DNA of 64,000 nt from Hydractinia symbiolongicarpus (taxonomy: Eukaryota > Cnidaria > Hydrozoa > Anthoathecata > Hydractiniidae), in NCBI RefSeq assembly GCF_029227915.1, contig NC_079885.1:12595001-12659000 (forward strand). Direction: 5' to 3'. The translations under genes and the position numbers were made by a program. Of this stretch, positions 13,301-24,001 are shown in pieces (the first letter of the stretch is position 1; each line of letters starts with the position of its first letter). The notes under the pieces were generated by a model, which saw only the letters and a program-made list of their open reading frames with translations, had not been told where the DNA came from and ran no database searches.

Positions 13301-15490
13301 TCTACAAAAGTAAACATACAAATTTGTTACAAAGTCAACAAATTCTTATATACATTAAACCTTTACCAGCTACAAAAAGTAACCAGCTAGCTAGCTATTC
13401 GATTTATTGTGATGTTATAAAATGTCTTGTTACTTAAATAAAAAAAACCCAAGACAACATAAAGCTCTTTTGAATTTGACACAAAACTTTTTCAAATTTG
13501 TTGAAAGTGAAACTATAAAGAGTTTCATGTTTACACTTGCTAGCTAGCAGAGCAATAGAAAGCAATTGTGTATCTTACTATAAAATCAATGGAATTAAAA
13601 GTAAACAGGTGTACCTGAAAGCGTAGTCATCGAGTTAATGCTACTATTTTTTTTTGTCAAAAAGTCAGCGATTAAAATAAACAATATTGTCCTTGTAAGG
13701 TGGACTTTCTGTCGGCCTATAGAAAACTGCCATAAATTTACCCAAAGTCGGCGAAAAGAACTCCCCAGTCGGCGAGAAGTGCTTCTCGCCGACTTTACCA
13801 AATTTTACGGTAGCCTATGGAGTTGTTCTGCCCAATCTTAGGACACTGCCCAATCTTTGGACATAAAAATGCCTTGCCCGGTCTTAAGATAGCAAGATTG
13901 GGTAGGAGACCATGTTAGACGCCTTTTAAATTTTAAAGAAGGGATGTGCCACACAAGCTCTGTTGTTTGCAAGACCCAACAACCATTCTCAGGCACATTA
14001 AAACATCATATTTGGGATATATGATAAACAAAAAACGAAAAACAAAAAACTGTTAAATTGACCAGGCCAGTTTTTGTGCATAGTAAAAATCCTAGCTATT
14101 TCGCTATAGCCAGCATGTTTATATATTTGGCATTTATATACAGCTCGTATTGACCAAATTTTTTAAAAAAAAGGTTTATATATAAAGAATCAGATAAATC
14201 GTTAGCTGTTAACTTCATTTTGAATGAGAAGTTTAGCTAGCTAGCCAGCTAGCGATAGTCAGCCATATATGGTTAAATAGTTTCAATTTTTTTTATCCAC
14301 ATTTTTATATAAATGGTATAATTTTTTCGCCTTTTGATTTGCCAAGAAAAGTTTCAATTTAAAGTTCCTTTTAAGAGGTACAGTCCTAAAATTGTCACTG
14401 TTCTCTTTGTTTTCCACAATTGTTCTAAGATTGGACATGTATGTCTATAGATTGGGCAGTCCAGTCTTAAGACTGGCTACCCATTTGTCACTGTCAGAAG
14501 ATTGGCCTGGCCAGTCTTAAGATGGGGCACTTGGAACAGGCCTGAAGTATGAAATAGGACAATATTAAATCGGTACCGTAGCACTAGGAAAAATCTTACA
14601 GACACGGCAAATCACCGTGAGGGAGATACTGCTACAACATAATATGAAAAAGCAAAGTGAAAACGGAACCTAGTTGTAACGATTCTAGAAAGCGTGGGGA
14701 GACTAAATTTTTCCTTAGGCGAGTGCTGCGTTTTACCAATGTGTGAATCCACCCCTGGCATTACAAATGTTAGTTCCAGAAGTCATTTCTGTTCCAAAAA
14801 AATCGAGTTCTCTTTCAACAAAGTTTCGGCATCCTCACTTGATAAGTTTAATAAGTTTCAGTTTAGCAGACATTGCTCTTGAATTCAATTCCCCAATTAA
14901 ACTGTTTTTTTTTTAATTTTAGGTAACAATATGTATGACAATGATATGGTAACAGAGTTGAAACGAATTACGGATCCTGTAGAGAGAAGTCAATACATTT
15001 TAATGGAGCGCGTGCAGCCACCTATCGTTAAGAATTACATTGTTCACGTTGACCATGATAAACCTTCATTAGCTGATACTGTTACCGAGCTTGGTGTGTT
15101 TGGCGTTTTTATCAGGTACGTGTGAACACTGTTTACATCATCAGTTCAACATAGGAGTAGGTCTTCGTACGCGCTTCAAGAATAGATACCTCGTGTGTAT
15201 TTTCGTGTCTAACCTTTTTTTTCCTTCGTGGTCTAACGAAATGATAACTTTTGGTATCTTCGCTTTAACGTGGGGAATAATAACTTCTGACATAAATGCA
15301 ATTACGACAACTAGGTAAGTTCAAAGAAATAAAAACTGTATGAAAAAATATCAATCTCTCTTACAGCGACGGAGAAAAGGAGATCTTTAACAAAGCAAGT
15401 GGTCATTTATTAAGAACGAAAGATATCGAACATAAAGATGGCGGCGTAGCTGCAGGAAGAGCTGTTCTTGACACTCCATACTTAATATAA
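1361..15490 (+). CDS. GSS: Glutathione synthetase, 12 coding exons, complete
   Basis: This enzyme catalyses the ATP-dependent joining of gamma-glutamylcysteine and glycine to give glutathione in the cytosol. Coding exons are 1361-1623, 4080-4155, 5476-5651, 6613-6661, 7660-7733, 8234-8314, 8640-8741, 9101-9170, 9620-9811, 10648-10729, 14923-15115 and 15367-15490. They total 1482 nt with every phase matching, giving 493 aa plus stop (human about 474). Visible family motifs: [11 protein letters not shown] near the N-terminus; IIRSDYM at about 119-125; [13 protein letters not shown] at about 150-162 (substrate site); YFRAGYAP at about 283-290; LVGTKKIQQ in exon 9; the glycine-rich [10 protein letters not shown] at about 382-391 of the ATP-grasp fold; and the C-terminus [18 protein letters not shown]. 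The start is ATG 1361 (context AAAATGG). A second in-frame ATG lies two codons on. The splice-like TTGTACAG just upstream suggests a 5'UTR intron. No frameshift or stop is seen. The fourth intron is mostly satellite and the tenth is 4.2 kb. Confidence 0.95.
1955..2160. repeat. Interspersed repeat copy A, in intron 1 of GSS
   Basis: This stretch resembles 10215-10440: both share the order GGGACCAAAATGGGA-like, GTCAA...CATCTGTTTCGGAAC-like, ATGATGCATCAAAAT-like and TATACATTTTCTT blocks with similar spacing. The similarity is imperfect but colinear over about 200 bases, so it is best read as two old copies of one dispersed repeat. No long ORF is conserved between them. Confidence 0.5.
2965..3295 (-). 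mobile_element. 3' end of a non-LTR retrotransposon, antisense in GSS intron 1
   Basis: Read on the minus strand, this is clearly homologous to the end of the element at 51307-51960. It has the same coding stretch ([15 protein letters not shown]-like, then [19 protein letters not shown]). It then has the same non-coding tail containing CCAACCCATGCTAGCAT and ends in a GATGATGATGATG run at about 2965-2975 on this strand. About 75 extra bases, including a small hairpin, interrupt the alignment near 3080-3150. It is severely 5'-truncated and dead. Confidence 0.75.
6742..7598. repeat. 40-bp satellite array, about 21 units, filling GSS intron 4
   Basis: There are twenty-one full units (39 or 40 bp) plus a 19-bp partial unit. 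Each contains CCAAATTAATTGTC and AACAATAAAAATA with few substitutions. The array begins 80 bp after the exon 4 donor and ends 61 bp before exon 5. It makes up about 86 percent of the 998-bp intron. Variant sites (TTACC or TTTCC; GTCGA or GTCAA; AACAATAAA or AATAATGAA) define a 160-bp higher-order unit: 7180-7339 is repeated by 7340-7499 with almost the same variant pattern. This points to recent local amplification. Confidence 0.97.
8483..8554. repeat. Perfect 26-bp inverted repeat (hairpin) in GSS intron 6
   Basis: Arms 8483-8508 and 8529-8554 are exact reverse complements (starting TTACGATAATAATTGG), separated by a 20-base loop. It is AT-rich, lies in an intron and has no coding content. 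It may be a tiny MITE or a palindrome formed by local inverted duplication. Confidence 0.9.
8820..8900. repeat. Short tandem repeat based on ACATGAAATTTRAGG
   Basis: Four imperfect copies of a purine-rich unit of about 18-20 bases built on CATGAAATTTAAGGAAAA lie head to tail inside the intron after exon 7. This is ordinary replication slippage. Confidence 0.8.
10215..10440. repeat. Interspersed repeat copy B, in intron 9 of GSS
   Basis: This is colinear with copy A at 1955-2160 (shared blocks near GGGACCAAAATGGGA, CATCTGTTTCGGAAC and TATACATTTTCTT). A 60-residue open frame on the minus strand here is not conserved in copy A as a protein, so I do not treat it as a gene. Confidence 0.5.
11700..12210. 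mobile_element. GC-rich repeat block inside GSS intron 10, probable MITE cluster
   Basis: This patch is much richer in G and C than its surroundings. It contains three clear foldbacks: ATTCCGCCTTCGCTGGCGGAAT near 11833-11854; a 14-bp perfect arm pair at 12100-12113 and 12115-12128 built on GCGCAATTTTTGCT; and complementary C-rich and G-rich runs between about 12145 and 12200 (GGGGGCCTTGGGGG and CCCCCCAAGTGGGG). No convincing terminal repeats or target duplication were found, so the exact ends are unknown. A 77-residue open frame over it is low-complexity and not credible as a protein. Confidence 0.5.
13767..13794. repeat. Perfect 13-bp inverted repeat, AGTCGGCGAGAAG
   Basis: AGTCGGCGAGAAG at 13767-13779 and its complement at 13782-13794 flank a two-base centre. 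A third, single-arm copy (AAGTCGGCGAAAAG) lies 20 bases upstream. It is adjacent to the left cluster of the element at 13826-14530 and may be part of the same repeat. Confidence 0.8.
13826..14530. mobile_element. Element bounded by clusters of CCCAATCTTAGGAC-like inverted motifs
   Basis: The left cluster (13826-13912) has GCCCAATCTTAGGACA, GCCCAATCTTTGGACA and CGGTCTTAAGA. The right cluster (14400-14530) has the opposite orientation: TCTAAGATTGGACA, AGATTGGGCAGTCC, and two copies of CAGTCTTAAGA, one a 16-bp palindrome CCAGTCTTAAGACTGG. The 490 bases between them have no ORF. The arrangement fits a non-autonomous DNA transposon with repeated sub-terminal motifs, but I could not define exact ends or a target duplication. 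Confidence 0.45.
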
Positions 15491-18031
15491 CGAAAGAACT
15501 TTTTTGATTTTATCCAATTTACTATTAATATAGATTTTTATGTTCTGTTTTTTATAAATATTACTGTATTTCCTGTCACTAACAATTTTCCCTATAGTGT
15601 ATATTTTCTATTTTATCTCACGAATTGCTTGCCTTGTTGAAACTATCTTACATACAGATCCTTAGTCCCTTTTGCTTTTTCTTTTCAAACGAACAAAATT
15701 TTACACATTTTACGCGCTTGGAAAGACATCTAGTTTTAATTGTTATTTGTACATCCTTCATCCTTTTACTATTCAATTTAACTTTGTAAGAAATGGAGTG
15801 AATTTATGTACAGTAATATCATGATATTTTTGTCCTACCCACCTTGGTACGGGCCTTACGCTCTTCTTCTCTGGCCAAGGCTGCCATAAACTGCTTAAAG
15901 TATGCTAATCTCTATCTTCTTTATTTCTCGCGTAAAATGATATACGGTGAAAGATCCTGCGGTTTAATATGACGATCTTTTTACTAGATGACGAAAATTT
16001 TCATTGGCAGAAGAAGTTTTTTGTTAAATTTAAAAATTGTGATTTTTTTTCGCATAAAATAGTCAAAAGAAAGTCCTAATTTTAAAAATGAATTATAGAA
16101 TCTTGCAATAAGAGGGACACCTCTAATGACGTCGAAATGGACAACATAAAAGAAGAAAACACGTAATTGAAACGAATGTCAAAGTCAAAATTTCCGAATT
16201 GCACATGCGCAGTATATCAAAACAGAGGTGGTTCTTTTTGTCGCTGGAAAAGTTGGAACAAAAATAAAAGTTAAAAATTTTCAACTTTTTTTTCTTTACG
16301 GCGGAAAAAATATTTTCAACCAATCAAATCGACTTAAATTGGACAAAAATGGTAGCTGAAATTGCTAGATGTAGAGTAAACAAACAAAATGGCAAACAAC
16401 ACTAGTAGTGATGAAACTTCAACTTCGTTGTGGAAATGCCGGTAGAAAAAATTCCGTGGAAATTTTCCCTGTCCACGGAGAATTTCCCAGAGTGGAAACG
16501 GGCCTTAACGTCAAACATGATAAATAAAGACGACGCTGGTTAAAGATGAATAAGAAATAAATAAATTTTTCGTCCATGTAAAAACAGCTAAAATAATCGT
16601 CGGTTAAAAATGACGATTTTTTTGACGTTAAGTTTCACCGACAAAATTAATGATCGGCTAATTTAAAAATTAATAAACTAATTTTAAAATTTATTAATTT
16701 TAAAATTTGTTAAAAACTTTCGAACATTACTTTTGATCCTTTTGCTCTAGCGAACCATAATTATAAAGTTGACATGAAACGCGAAGGATGAACAGAACAA
16801 TACTATGAGCAAACAAGATGCAGGCGCTGCATAAACTATCTCGCTATTAAAAATGCACAACTATGAAACATCCACAATGCGGCCCAATTCTACAATTTCT
16901 GCTAACAAAAATGCAGCCTATCATTCATGGTTATCGCGCGATTGAAACGTTTATGGTCTTAAACGGCATTTAGGTGATGTCACCATCATGTTCAGCATAC
17001 TTTTTTTGTTAACTGTGCCAAATTTTGTCGAAAATAAAATAGTTTTAATTTCGGACCAATTTTGGCCTAAAATGACATTTAGGTGACAAAAAATCAAAAT
17101 TTTGATGTCACCACCATGTTCGGCATACCAGTTGCGAGTTGGAAACCTATCCTCGCGGGCGAGATAGTAAAAAGAAAAAAAAAAGTAAAAATAGTTACCA
17201 AGATGAGATTCGAACACACGACTACTCCCGTGTCGGTGCTCAGGGTCCATTTTGGGACGGACAGCTGTATTTGAATACCCTAGCATCTGCGAGCTAGTGT
17301 AACAAGTGAAGTCGACTCATTTTTTTTTAAGGCCTAATTTTAGTTCTCATCCGCAGAATGTGATTATCAAGTAATGAAGCATGTTTAATCTTATTCAGAC
17401 CAGGGAGGTGGGAGGTGGGGAAACAATGCCTACCTGACATACTTTAGTAACATTAGTATACATTAGTATACATTAGAACGGATAACAAAATGCTCCTAAA
17501 ACTTCTGGTGGCTGATTTTTGAAAAATTCAATCAGGTACACGCCCAAGGCACGGTTTTATGTATTTTGAATTTGTTGAGATATTTGTGCTTTTTTCAAGT
17601 TGTATAACTGTGGATTTGTAGGTCATGTAGTTTAAATAGTTAAGGTCTTTTGCTACTAACACCCATTCCTACGGTTTTGTGAGTTTAGTGCCTTGTGAAA
17701 TTGTTCAATCTTCGCGCTCTGCAAAGAAATTGTTTGGTTTTCATATTCTATCCATTCGTCCATCACTTTTTGCAACTCTCGATAAACCACAGACCTATCA
17801 TCATACTGTCTATTTTGTTTATTTTTGCGATAAATTATTTTGTACTTGAACGACTTTTATCTTTCCATCAGATCATTTACTGCGTTAAATTTTCAAAATA
17901 ATCTTAAAGATAATTATCTCTACATATAGACATTTTATTTATCGTTTGGTCTTATATATTTTCCTCACAACATTTTCACAGAAATTTATGGTCGTATAGG
18001 GTTCTTTTTTGAACTTATGAATTATCTGCGA
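15491..18031. other. Intergenic region downstream of GSS
   Basis: The GSS 3'UTR must begin here. No canonical AATAAA is obvious in the first 300 bases. A foldback of ATTCCGTGGA and TCCACGGA lies at about 16450-16485. AT-rich low-complexity sequence lies at 16655-16715, and three copies of ACATTAGTAT at about 17450-17475. The SINE-like sequence at 17180-17300 is listed separately. No further gene is supported. Confidence 0.6.
17180..17300 (-). repeat. Possible tRNA-derived SINE (B box present)
   Basis: On the minus strand GTGTTCGAATCTC at about 17205-17217 is a good RNA polymerase III B box (GTTCGAATC). About 75 bases upstream, TAGCTCGCAGATGC resembles an A box, though the spacing is longer than in a real tRNA. 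A T-rich tail follows the B box region (a run of T at about 17170-17185 on this strand). I see no complete cloverleaf, so this is not called a tRNA gene. Confidence 0.35.
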
Positions 18032-19372
18032 TTGCTGAACCACTGTGTTATTTCATCAACTTATCATTAGACAACTCAGAAGTACCATCAGATTGGAAAC
18101 ACGCACTGATCACTCCCATCTTTAAATCAGGATCACCATCTGAACCAAATAACTACCGACCAATATCTATATTGTCAAGCCTATCAAAAATACTTGAGAA
18201 AGCAGTTCATAGCCAACTTATCAGCTATCCGAAGACAATAATTTATTATATCGTTATCAATTTGGTTACCGCAGACGTAGCTCTACGGACATAGCTGCAA
18301 CGTTATTTACTGATAACATCAGAAAAGAGCTTGATAAAGGAAATTTAGTTGGTGCAATCTTCATTGATTTGTCGAAAGCTTTTGACACTGTTTCACATAG
18401 CATCTTGCTTGAAAAGCTTCACGCATATGGTATTTGTGGCAAAGAGTTAAAATGGTTTACCCACTACCTATTCAACCGTACACAACAGGTGGTTATTGAT
18501 AACATCAGATCTAACACTGAGAATGTAAAATGCGGAGTCTCTCAGGGATCTATTATAGGACCGCTTTTATTTTAATTTTCTTCAATGATTTTGAGATCTC
18601 GCTTATTAGAGCACGTACTATCCAATTCGCTGACGACACAGTGGTTTATATTGCTGGAAGCAATGTGAATTATATCGAAGATATTTTGAACTCAGAATTA
18701 AAAAATATCAAACAGTACCTTGTGATTAACTTAAAAAGAGGAAAAACGGAAGCGATGTTATTCGGAACTGGAAAAAAGTTGAATTCAGTATCCCACAAGC
18801 TCAAGCTATTTTACAATTTTGTGGAAGTCAACACGACAAGCCAGTATAAATATTTGGGTTCGACTCTGGATTCAAAACTATCTATGCAGGTAAAATTTGA
18901 CACAGCCTACAAGTACAAGAAAGCTTCAACAAGGCTTCGTCACCTATCAGCATTGAGATCGCAAATTGATGACAACACTGCTACTATTATCTACAACATG
19001 ATGATTACTACCTCTTATCACGTTTAACAGTATCATCAACCTTAAATTTACAAATACACAACAGAAAAGGCTTGTGTCTCTGGACAACGGAGCGAGAAAT
19101 GTCACGAAAAATGCAAACGTTACATCAATCAAAAGTATGATAATAAGAAACGTGTGTTGCGTAGTTCGTAAATGTATTGACAGAGAGAGTTGTAGCAGCT
19201 TCAACAGTTACTTCGAGTTGATGAATCACGAAAGTGTTACACGGTATAAGCAGTTATCATTACGCTTGGTTTTTATTTGATGGGTACATACAACAAGTTG
19301 CCATTAGATATTTGAAAAGAAAAATGTTATGTAACATTTAAAAAGAAATTGAAGCAATACTATATTTAGGTG
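18032..19372 (+). pseudogene. Non-LTR retrotransposon reverse transcriptase, 5'-truncated and frameshifted
   Basis: Reverse transcriptase motifs appear in order on this strand: DWKHALITPIFKSG and NNYRPISILSSLSKILEK (18090-18210); FGYRRRSSTDIAATLF (about 18265); catalytic block A FIDLSKAFDTVSH (18360-18400); block B GVSQGSIIGPLLF (18535-18575); block C FADDTVVY (18632-18655); then a C-terminal YLGSTLDSKLSMQ and the closing YNKLPLDI...KKLKQYY (about 19285-19365). The frame breaks near 18228 and 18574 and there are stops after 19024, so it cannot make a working protein. The endonuclease half is missing. The style is that of CR1/jockey-like LINEs; the clade is inferred, not tested. Confidence 0.9.
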
Positions 19373-21799
19373 TATGTTATGAAATTTTGTTTCTTTGTTT
19401 TCTAGATGTGTCCCATTTGAGTAGCGTCTTTACTCTAAGTTTGTGTCACACTCAATCATTTTCTCTGCCCTTTGTTTTACATTTTCTTCTATTTTTTCTC
19501 ATATCGTTTTTATTTTGATTTTAATCAAATATTAACTATTTTTTAGCTATTTTTTTAAACAGGACACATTTGTAAAGCAGATATTTTATCTAAAATGTTT
19601 TTCCTGTATAAATATTGATAAATAAATAAAATAAATAAATCTGACCAACAATTTTTTTTCCTGTTTTGGGTTTCTTTTCTGCAACACACTACGAGCTTCG
19701 AACGATAAAGTTTGTTATGATAAGATGGCGCCAAATTTAATAAATATACAGACCGGACGGACGCGCAATATGAAGACTTCATTTTTATTTACGAATTTTT
19801 ATTTTCTTTATCTTATTTACTCACAAATATGTTCAGTAAGTAGTACAAAATAATAAAAATATGTTCGTCACATGTTGTTCAACATTTTTTAACTTTTTCT
19901 TGTTTCATTATTTCGTGCGTCTTCATCAGTGACCATAATAATAAGGAGAAATATATTCCATTGTTTTTAGTTAAGTCACCCATTCAGCGAACGTGAAAAA
20001 AAATAACTCTACGAACAGTTTCAATGTCAAAAAACATTCTTGGACTTTATTGTCATGATAGCGAACATTGATATTGATTTTTATAGAGCAGACACCAAGC
20101 CGTCGATGTTGTCTTCAAAATCAACACAGCCGTTCGCAGTTCGCCTCTCCTATAATCTATATTTTCATAATACAGTCAACGTTTTTACCACAAGCTTTCG
20201 CTTAATATCCTGTTTTAAAATAAAGAGGATTTCAAAAATCCCAAATTGTAAAAATTCGAAAGTCTCTTTTATGTATTAATCGAACTTATTTAAAATCGAA
20301 GGAGCCGGAAAAATAGTTCGACAGAGCGAACGTTTGAGATAACGGATTTCGAGATATGTTCTATATCCTGCAATCCGTTATCTCGAACTGAAGGGACTCT
20401 GGAAGATAAGTTTGAGACAGCGAAAGTTTGAGATAACGGGTATTCGAGATATCCAACGTGACGGGAGAGGACTAATTATACTCCAACAAAATTTTAGAAC
20501 GTGCAGCAAACATTTCGTCTTATTCGCAGCTCCGCACGCATACTTCCATATAAATATTTTCGTCAAAACTAACTATTCTGCTTCCAATATTGTAAAACAA
20601 AAGCAATTTTAATGGCACGTTTTTTTTTATTACTATTATTTTTTAAAAAAGTGTTTTTCATGAAGAAAGGTTGCAACGTTATACTACAAACGCCAAATTT
20701 AGTCCAAAACGACCTGTAATGCCGGTTTTTTTTCAAGAAACATCCCATAACACTTCAAGAGCCCAAAGCTTCCTTGCTTTTTACGTTATATTGCCTTTCT
20801 TGCGGAAATTGTTAAAGCCTCTAGTCCCCTGGGTTTATTTTGATCTATCTAAAGTGGTAAAAATTTATCCTTCCAAGCAAAAATGCACAAATAAACGGTA
20901 TATCGCAGCGTGTTTTTTTTGCCCCAACAGGCTATGTATTTAAGGTTTTCTCCTGAGGAAAAAAATAGCTTATTGCAAAGTACAAACAAACATTATTGTA
21001 CAATATAATGTAAGGGGTTATAGTGGCTGACAAAACTTAAAAATATGTTAGAACACCTAGCATACACCTTTTGAGATAAACAACTCTTTCGAATAATCCT
21101 CCTGTCCGGCTTTAGCATACAACTTTGATGGTTGGGCCGAATCTCATTAAATTTTTTTTGTAAAATAATTAGGCCATTAAAAAATTATAAATAAAAAAGT
21201 TCGAACCTGGGGAAAAAAATATTTCGGCCTTCGTTTTTTTAAATGCACGTTAACTTTAATGTCTTAAGAAAAATGCATAACGTCAAGGAGTATATTATCT
21301 TTCAAAAATGGATCTAACTAAACAAATGTAAATAATTTAATATTTAACAATACGAAATATACAAAAATTAGTTTAATATTCGTCACGAATAATCTATATA
21401 TACATGGTTCTATGCTTGCACAATGTTTTTTTGCATGTCATAGACCATCTTTTCGACCAAAGAGTAAAACACACATCATGTGCAATTTTTTTTTGTATAA
21501 GAACAATTTTATTAGAACAATGAGGCAAACAAACAGGGAGGAATAATATCTTTTAAAAGCAGATTTTTTTATTAAATCAATGGTTGCAATTTTGTAAAAC
21601 TTGTCAAAGATGTCCTGTAAATGAATTAAAAATGCTTACAATCTAAGAACTTAATGAAAACAGTTTAAGGCTGAACAAGTAAAAATCTCACGCAAAGGTG
21701 CTACTAGTATATACGATTTTAAAACTGGTGAAGATATTTGAAAAATAGAAAAAAAATAGAAAATAATGAAAATATCCTAATTATCTATTATCTATCAAC
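19373..21799. other. Intergenic region between the LINE remnant and ISYNA1
   Basis: AT-rich sequence with no supported gene. Apart from the foldback repeat at 20290-20460 I see only scattered short open frames whose composition does not look like protein. The last part (about 21500-21799) must contain the 3'UTR of the minus-strand ISYNA1 gene. Confidence 0.6.
20290..20460. repeat. Fragment with GAGATAACGG foldback, related to the element at 26266-26990
   Basis: TTTGAGATAACGGAT at about 20333 pairs with ATCCGTTATCTCGAA at about 20373. A direct copy TTTGAGATAACGGGT follows at about 20428. The text around GGGACTCTGG...AGTTTGAGACAGCGAAAG parallels GGGACCAGAG...AGTTCGACTTAACGAAAG at 26293-26333, suggesting a broken copy of the same pogo/Tigger-like end family. 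Confidence 0.5.
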
Positions 21800-23500
21800 T
21801 TAATGTCTAAAACCATTTATTTCATATTTATTATTAAAATTAGGATATCCATTTAATATAGCCTGTCCATTTTGTACTTTTACGTGGTCGTTTAATTCTT
21901 TTATATTTCCATTGCATATATTGTTTTTTTCTTGTGTGATAGCAGTTTGTTGGGTCATTTCCCGTTTAAACACACTTGAATCAGCAAGTCTGAATTCTAG
22001 CTGCATATGATTTTGAGGTGGTAAAGAAAGACAAGCTCGAAGAATGTTTTCGATTGCTGCACGTTGTTTAAATAAAGCGTTAACGACAGGTGTACCTTTG
22101 GGAACTAACGGGGCTTTTAATAAGTAACTTAACAAAGACAAAATACTATTAAAACCCTGGTATTCCTCACTCTTGCCAATCTTCATTGTTATTCTTTGAC
22201 ACAAATCTGTCAACAGAACTAAATCTAATATGATAGGTGTAGCCAACAATGAATCTTCACATGTGTTGTGTGCCACAATTGTGTTGGTACCGTTCATCAT
22301 TATCTCAGATGTGTATTCATCCATAGCACGTTTACTGTCACTAACGTAAGGTACATATTTGATCACAACCACATGATCAGGTTTTTCTCCAGGTGAATAT
22401 AAAACTTGGTTTGATTCAACCATGTCGTCTACAACATTACTTTTTGAAATTTCTTTTGAACGAAACTGTTTTGGTGCTGAAAGATTTTTGCCATCATTGT
22501 TACCAAGGTGATTATAACTGACAATAGACACAGGTTTAATGCCAGCACTAACAAGAAAGTCAACTAAAACTGATTTTATTTTAGTTTGACCTGACTTGAA
22601 ATCATCCCCTCCAAGGAATACTTTGTGCTCTTCAGCTAGTTGAATGATGCCTGGTACAAATGTGTTTTGGGGAGAACCGTTTATATAGGCACTTCCTTCC
22701 AGGATACTTGCAATTGCAAATAGTGAAGATGCTGAAATTTCAGATTCATTGCGAGCAATGGCATTGAGAAGGTTCTTAGACGTATCATGAATACCAGGTA
22801 TGATATCACAAAACCGCTCAGTGTTGGCAGTCCATAAAACAATGACATTATCAAGGTTGTTTTTGTCTTTAAAGTCTTTGATATCATTGCGTATTGTCAT
22901 TAATTGTTCCTCTGCTGTTCCAATGATGACATTATCAGCTCGTTCTGCTTGATTAGCTGCTATGAAATCTTTGCGGTAAATTGATTTTCTTGGCGTCATA
23001 TTGTCCATGTATGGTGATAGTTTCTGTTGGAGATCAAAATCAAAAACCTCTGCACGCTGCATTGCATCCTTAATAGACATAGACGAAATGTCCCAACCAT
23101 CAATAACCAAATTGTTTGGATTGACCATAGGCAACATTTCATGCATTGGAACATAGACTTCGCCATCATCACTGAAGCCCAAACTAACTGTGGAAGATTG
23201 CAAAACTGATCCAAACCAATTAGGTTGTTTGGTACCAGTTTTTGTTTCCCATGATATTTTGTGTTTATTCGCAAGATATGCACCAGTAAAAGTGGTACCA
23301 TTGTTGCCACCCCACCCAACAAGCATGACACCAAGCTTTGGTATATTTCTCTTTACCTTAAAATGAACTGGAACTTCAGTTGGTGTGACAGTGATACCAT
23401 CTTTATGTTTATTCACTTTTGTTGTTTCATAGATGTATTTGCTATTGATTTCCTCTGAAGTATATGATATATTTTGGGAATTCACAATAATGTTTGCCAT
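21800..23500 (-). CDS. ISYNA1: Inositol-3-phosphate synthase, single coding exon, complete
   Basis: This enzyme makes 1D-myo-inositol 3-phosphate from glucose 6-phosphate using bound NAD. It is the committed step of inositol synthesis and is cytosolic. The 566-aa ORF matches the usual eukaryotic length (about 510-560). Motifs: the Rossmann NAD loop GWGGNNGTT at 62-70; LWTANTERF at about 222-230; [11 protein letters not shown] at 274-284; [11 protein letters not shown] at 297-307; [10 protein letters not shown] at 338-347; HNTCEDS at 411-417; and the conserved C-terminal [20 protein letters not shown] from about 471. The last 40 or so residues are rich in N and Q and poorly conserved. The start is ATG at 23498-23500. 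Immediately upstream on the coding strand a T-run ends in TTTTTTTAG, a strong 3' splice site only 7 bases before the ATG, so the single coding exon probably follows a 5'UTR intron. No damage is seen. Confidence 0.97.
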   Translation of the reverse strand: MANIIVNSQNISYTSEEINSKYIYETTKVNKHKDGITVTPTEVPVHFKVKRNIPKLGVMLVGWGGNNGTTFTGAYLANKHKISWETKTGTKQPNWFGSVLQSSTVSLGFSDDGEVYVPMHEMLPMVNPNNLVIDGWDISSMSIKDAMQRAEVFDFDLQQKLSPYMDNMTPRKSIYRKDFIAANQAERADNVIIGTAEEQLMTIRNDIKDFKDKNNLDNVIVLWTANTERFCDIIPGIHDTSKNLLNAIARNESEISASSLFAIASILEGSAYINGSPQNTFVPGIIQLAEEHKVFLGGDDFKSGQTKIKSVLVDFLVSAGIKPVSIVSYNHLGNNDGKNLSAPKQFRSKEISKSNVVDDMVESNQVLYSPGEKPDHVVVIKYVPYVSDSKRAMDEYTSEIMMNGTNTIVAHNTCEDSLLATPIILDLVLLTDLCQRITMKIGKSEEYQGFNSILSLLSYLLKAPLVPKGTPVVNALFKQRAAIENILRACLSLPPQNHMQLEFRLADSSVFKREMTQQTAITQEKNNICNGNIKELNDHVKVQNGQAILNGYPNFNNKYEINGFRH

Positions 23501-24001
23501 TTCAAACCTAAAAAAAGAGGAGAATCATAGCTCACACTTTTATTAATAAGAACCCTCAGGAAATTTAGTCTCATCCTGAGATGTTCTTCTTTTCACTTGT
23601 CCAGTCTAAAATGTTTTTTAATTCTTATTTGAGCATTTTTCTTCCACAGTCAATGTATGTTTTTTTTAAAAAAAAGCTGTTTGTAAGACACTAGAGGATA
23701 AACTTCCAAAAAATACAAAACTTTCAGTACTGGATTTTTTAGACTTGTACTTACGCTTTATGTGATTGAATACGGTACAGAGACAAGTCAATGTCAATTT
23801 TATTTGATATATATATATAGCTACAAGTTTAAGAAACCAAATGAGAAACCTTCACAGTACTAAAATTGCCAAGCATGCAATAAGACTGCATCTAACTACA
23901 CAGTTCTTTGCATGATTTTCTTTTGCTACATGAAACACTAATGCTAGCTCTCTAGCCCACCTCCAGATTAGCTAGCAACCAAAACTACAAAATTACTTAC
24001 C
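23501..24001 (-). other. Probable 5'UTR intron of ISYNA1
   Basis: On the minus strand the acceptor TTTTTTTAG ends at 23508. A consensus donor GTG|GTAAGT lies at 23995-24000 (exon base 24001), and a weaker GC|GTAAGT near 23755 could also be used. A 5' exon ending at 24001 would put the promoter upstream of about 24000. This is a signal-based inference with no conserved protein to help. Confidence 0.45.

Noticed and set aside
17083-17300. A tRNA gene suggested by the GATTCGAACAC motif
   Set aside because: Only the T-arm half is convincing; acceptor and anticodon arms do not form, so it is kept only as a SINE candidate.
22996-23334. 112-residue minus-strand open frame and several plus-strand frames in 22681-23458
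   Set aside because: All are shadows of the intact ISYNA1 ORF in other frames.
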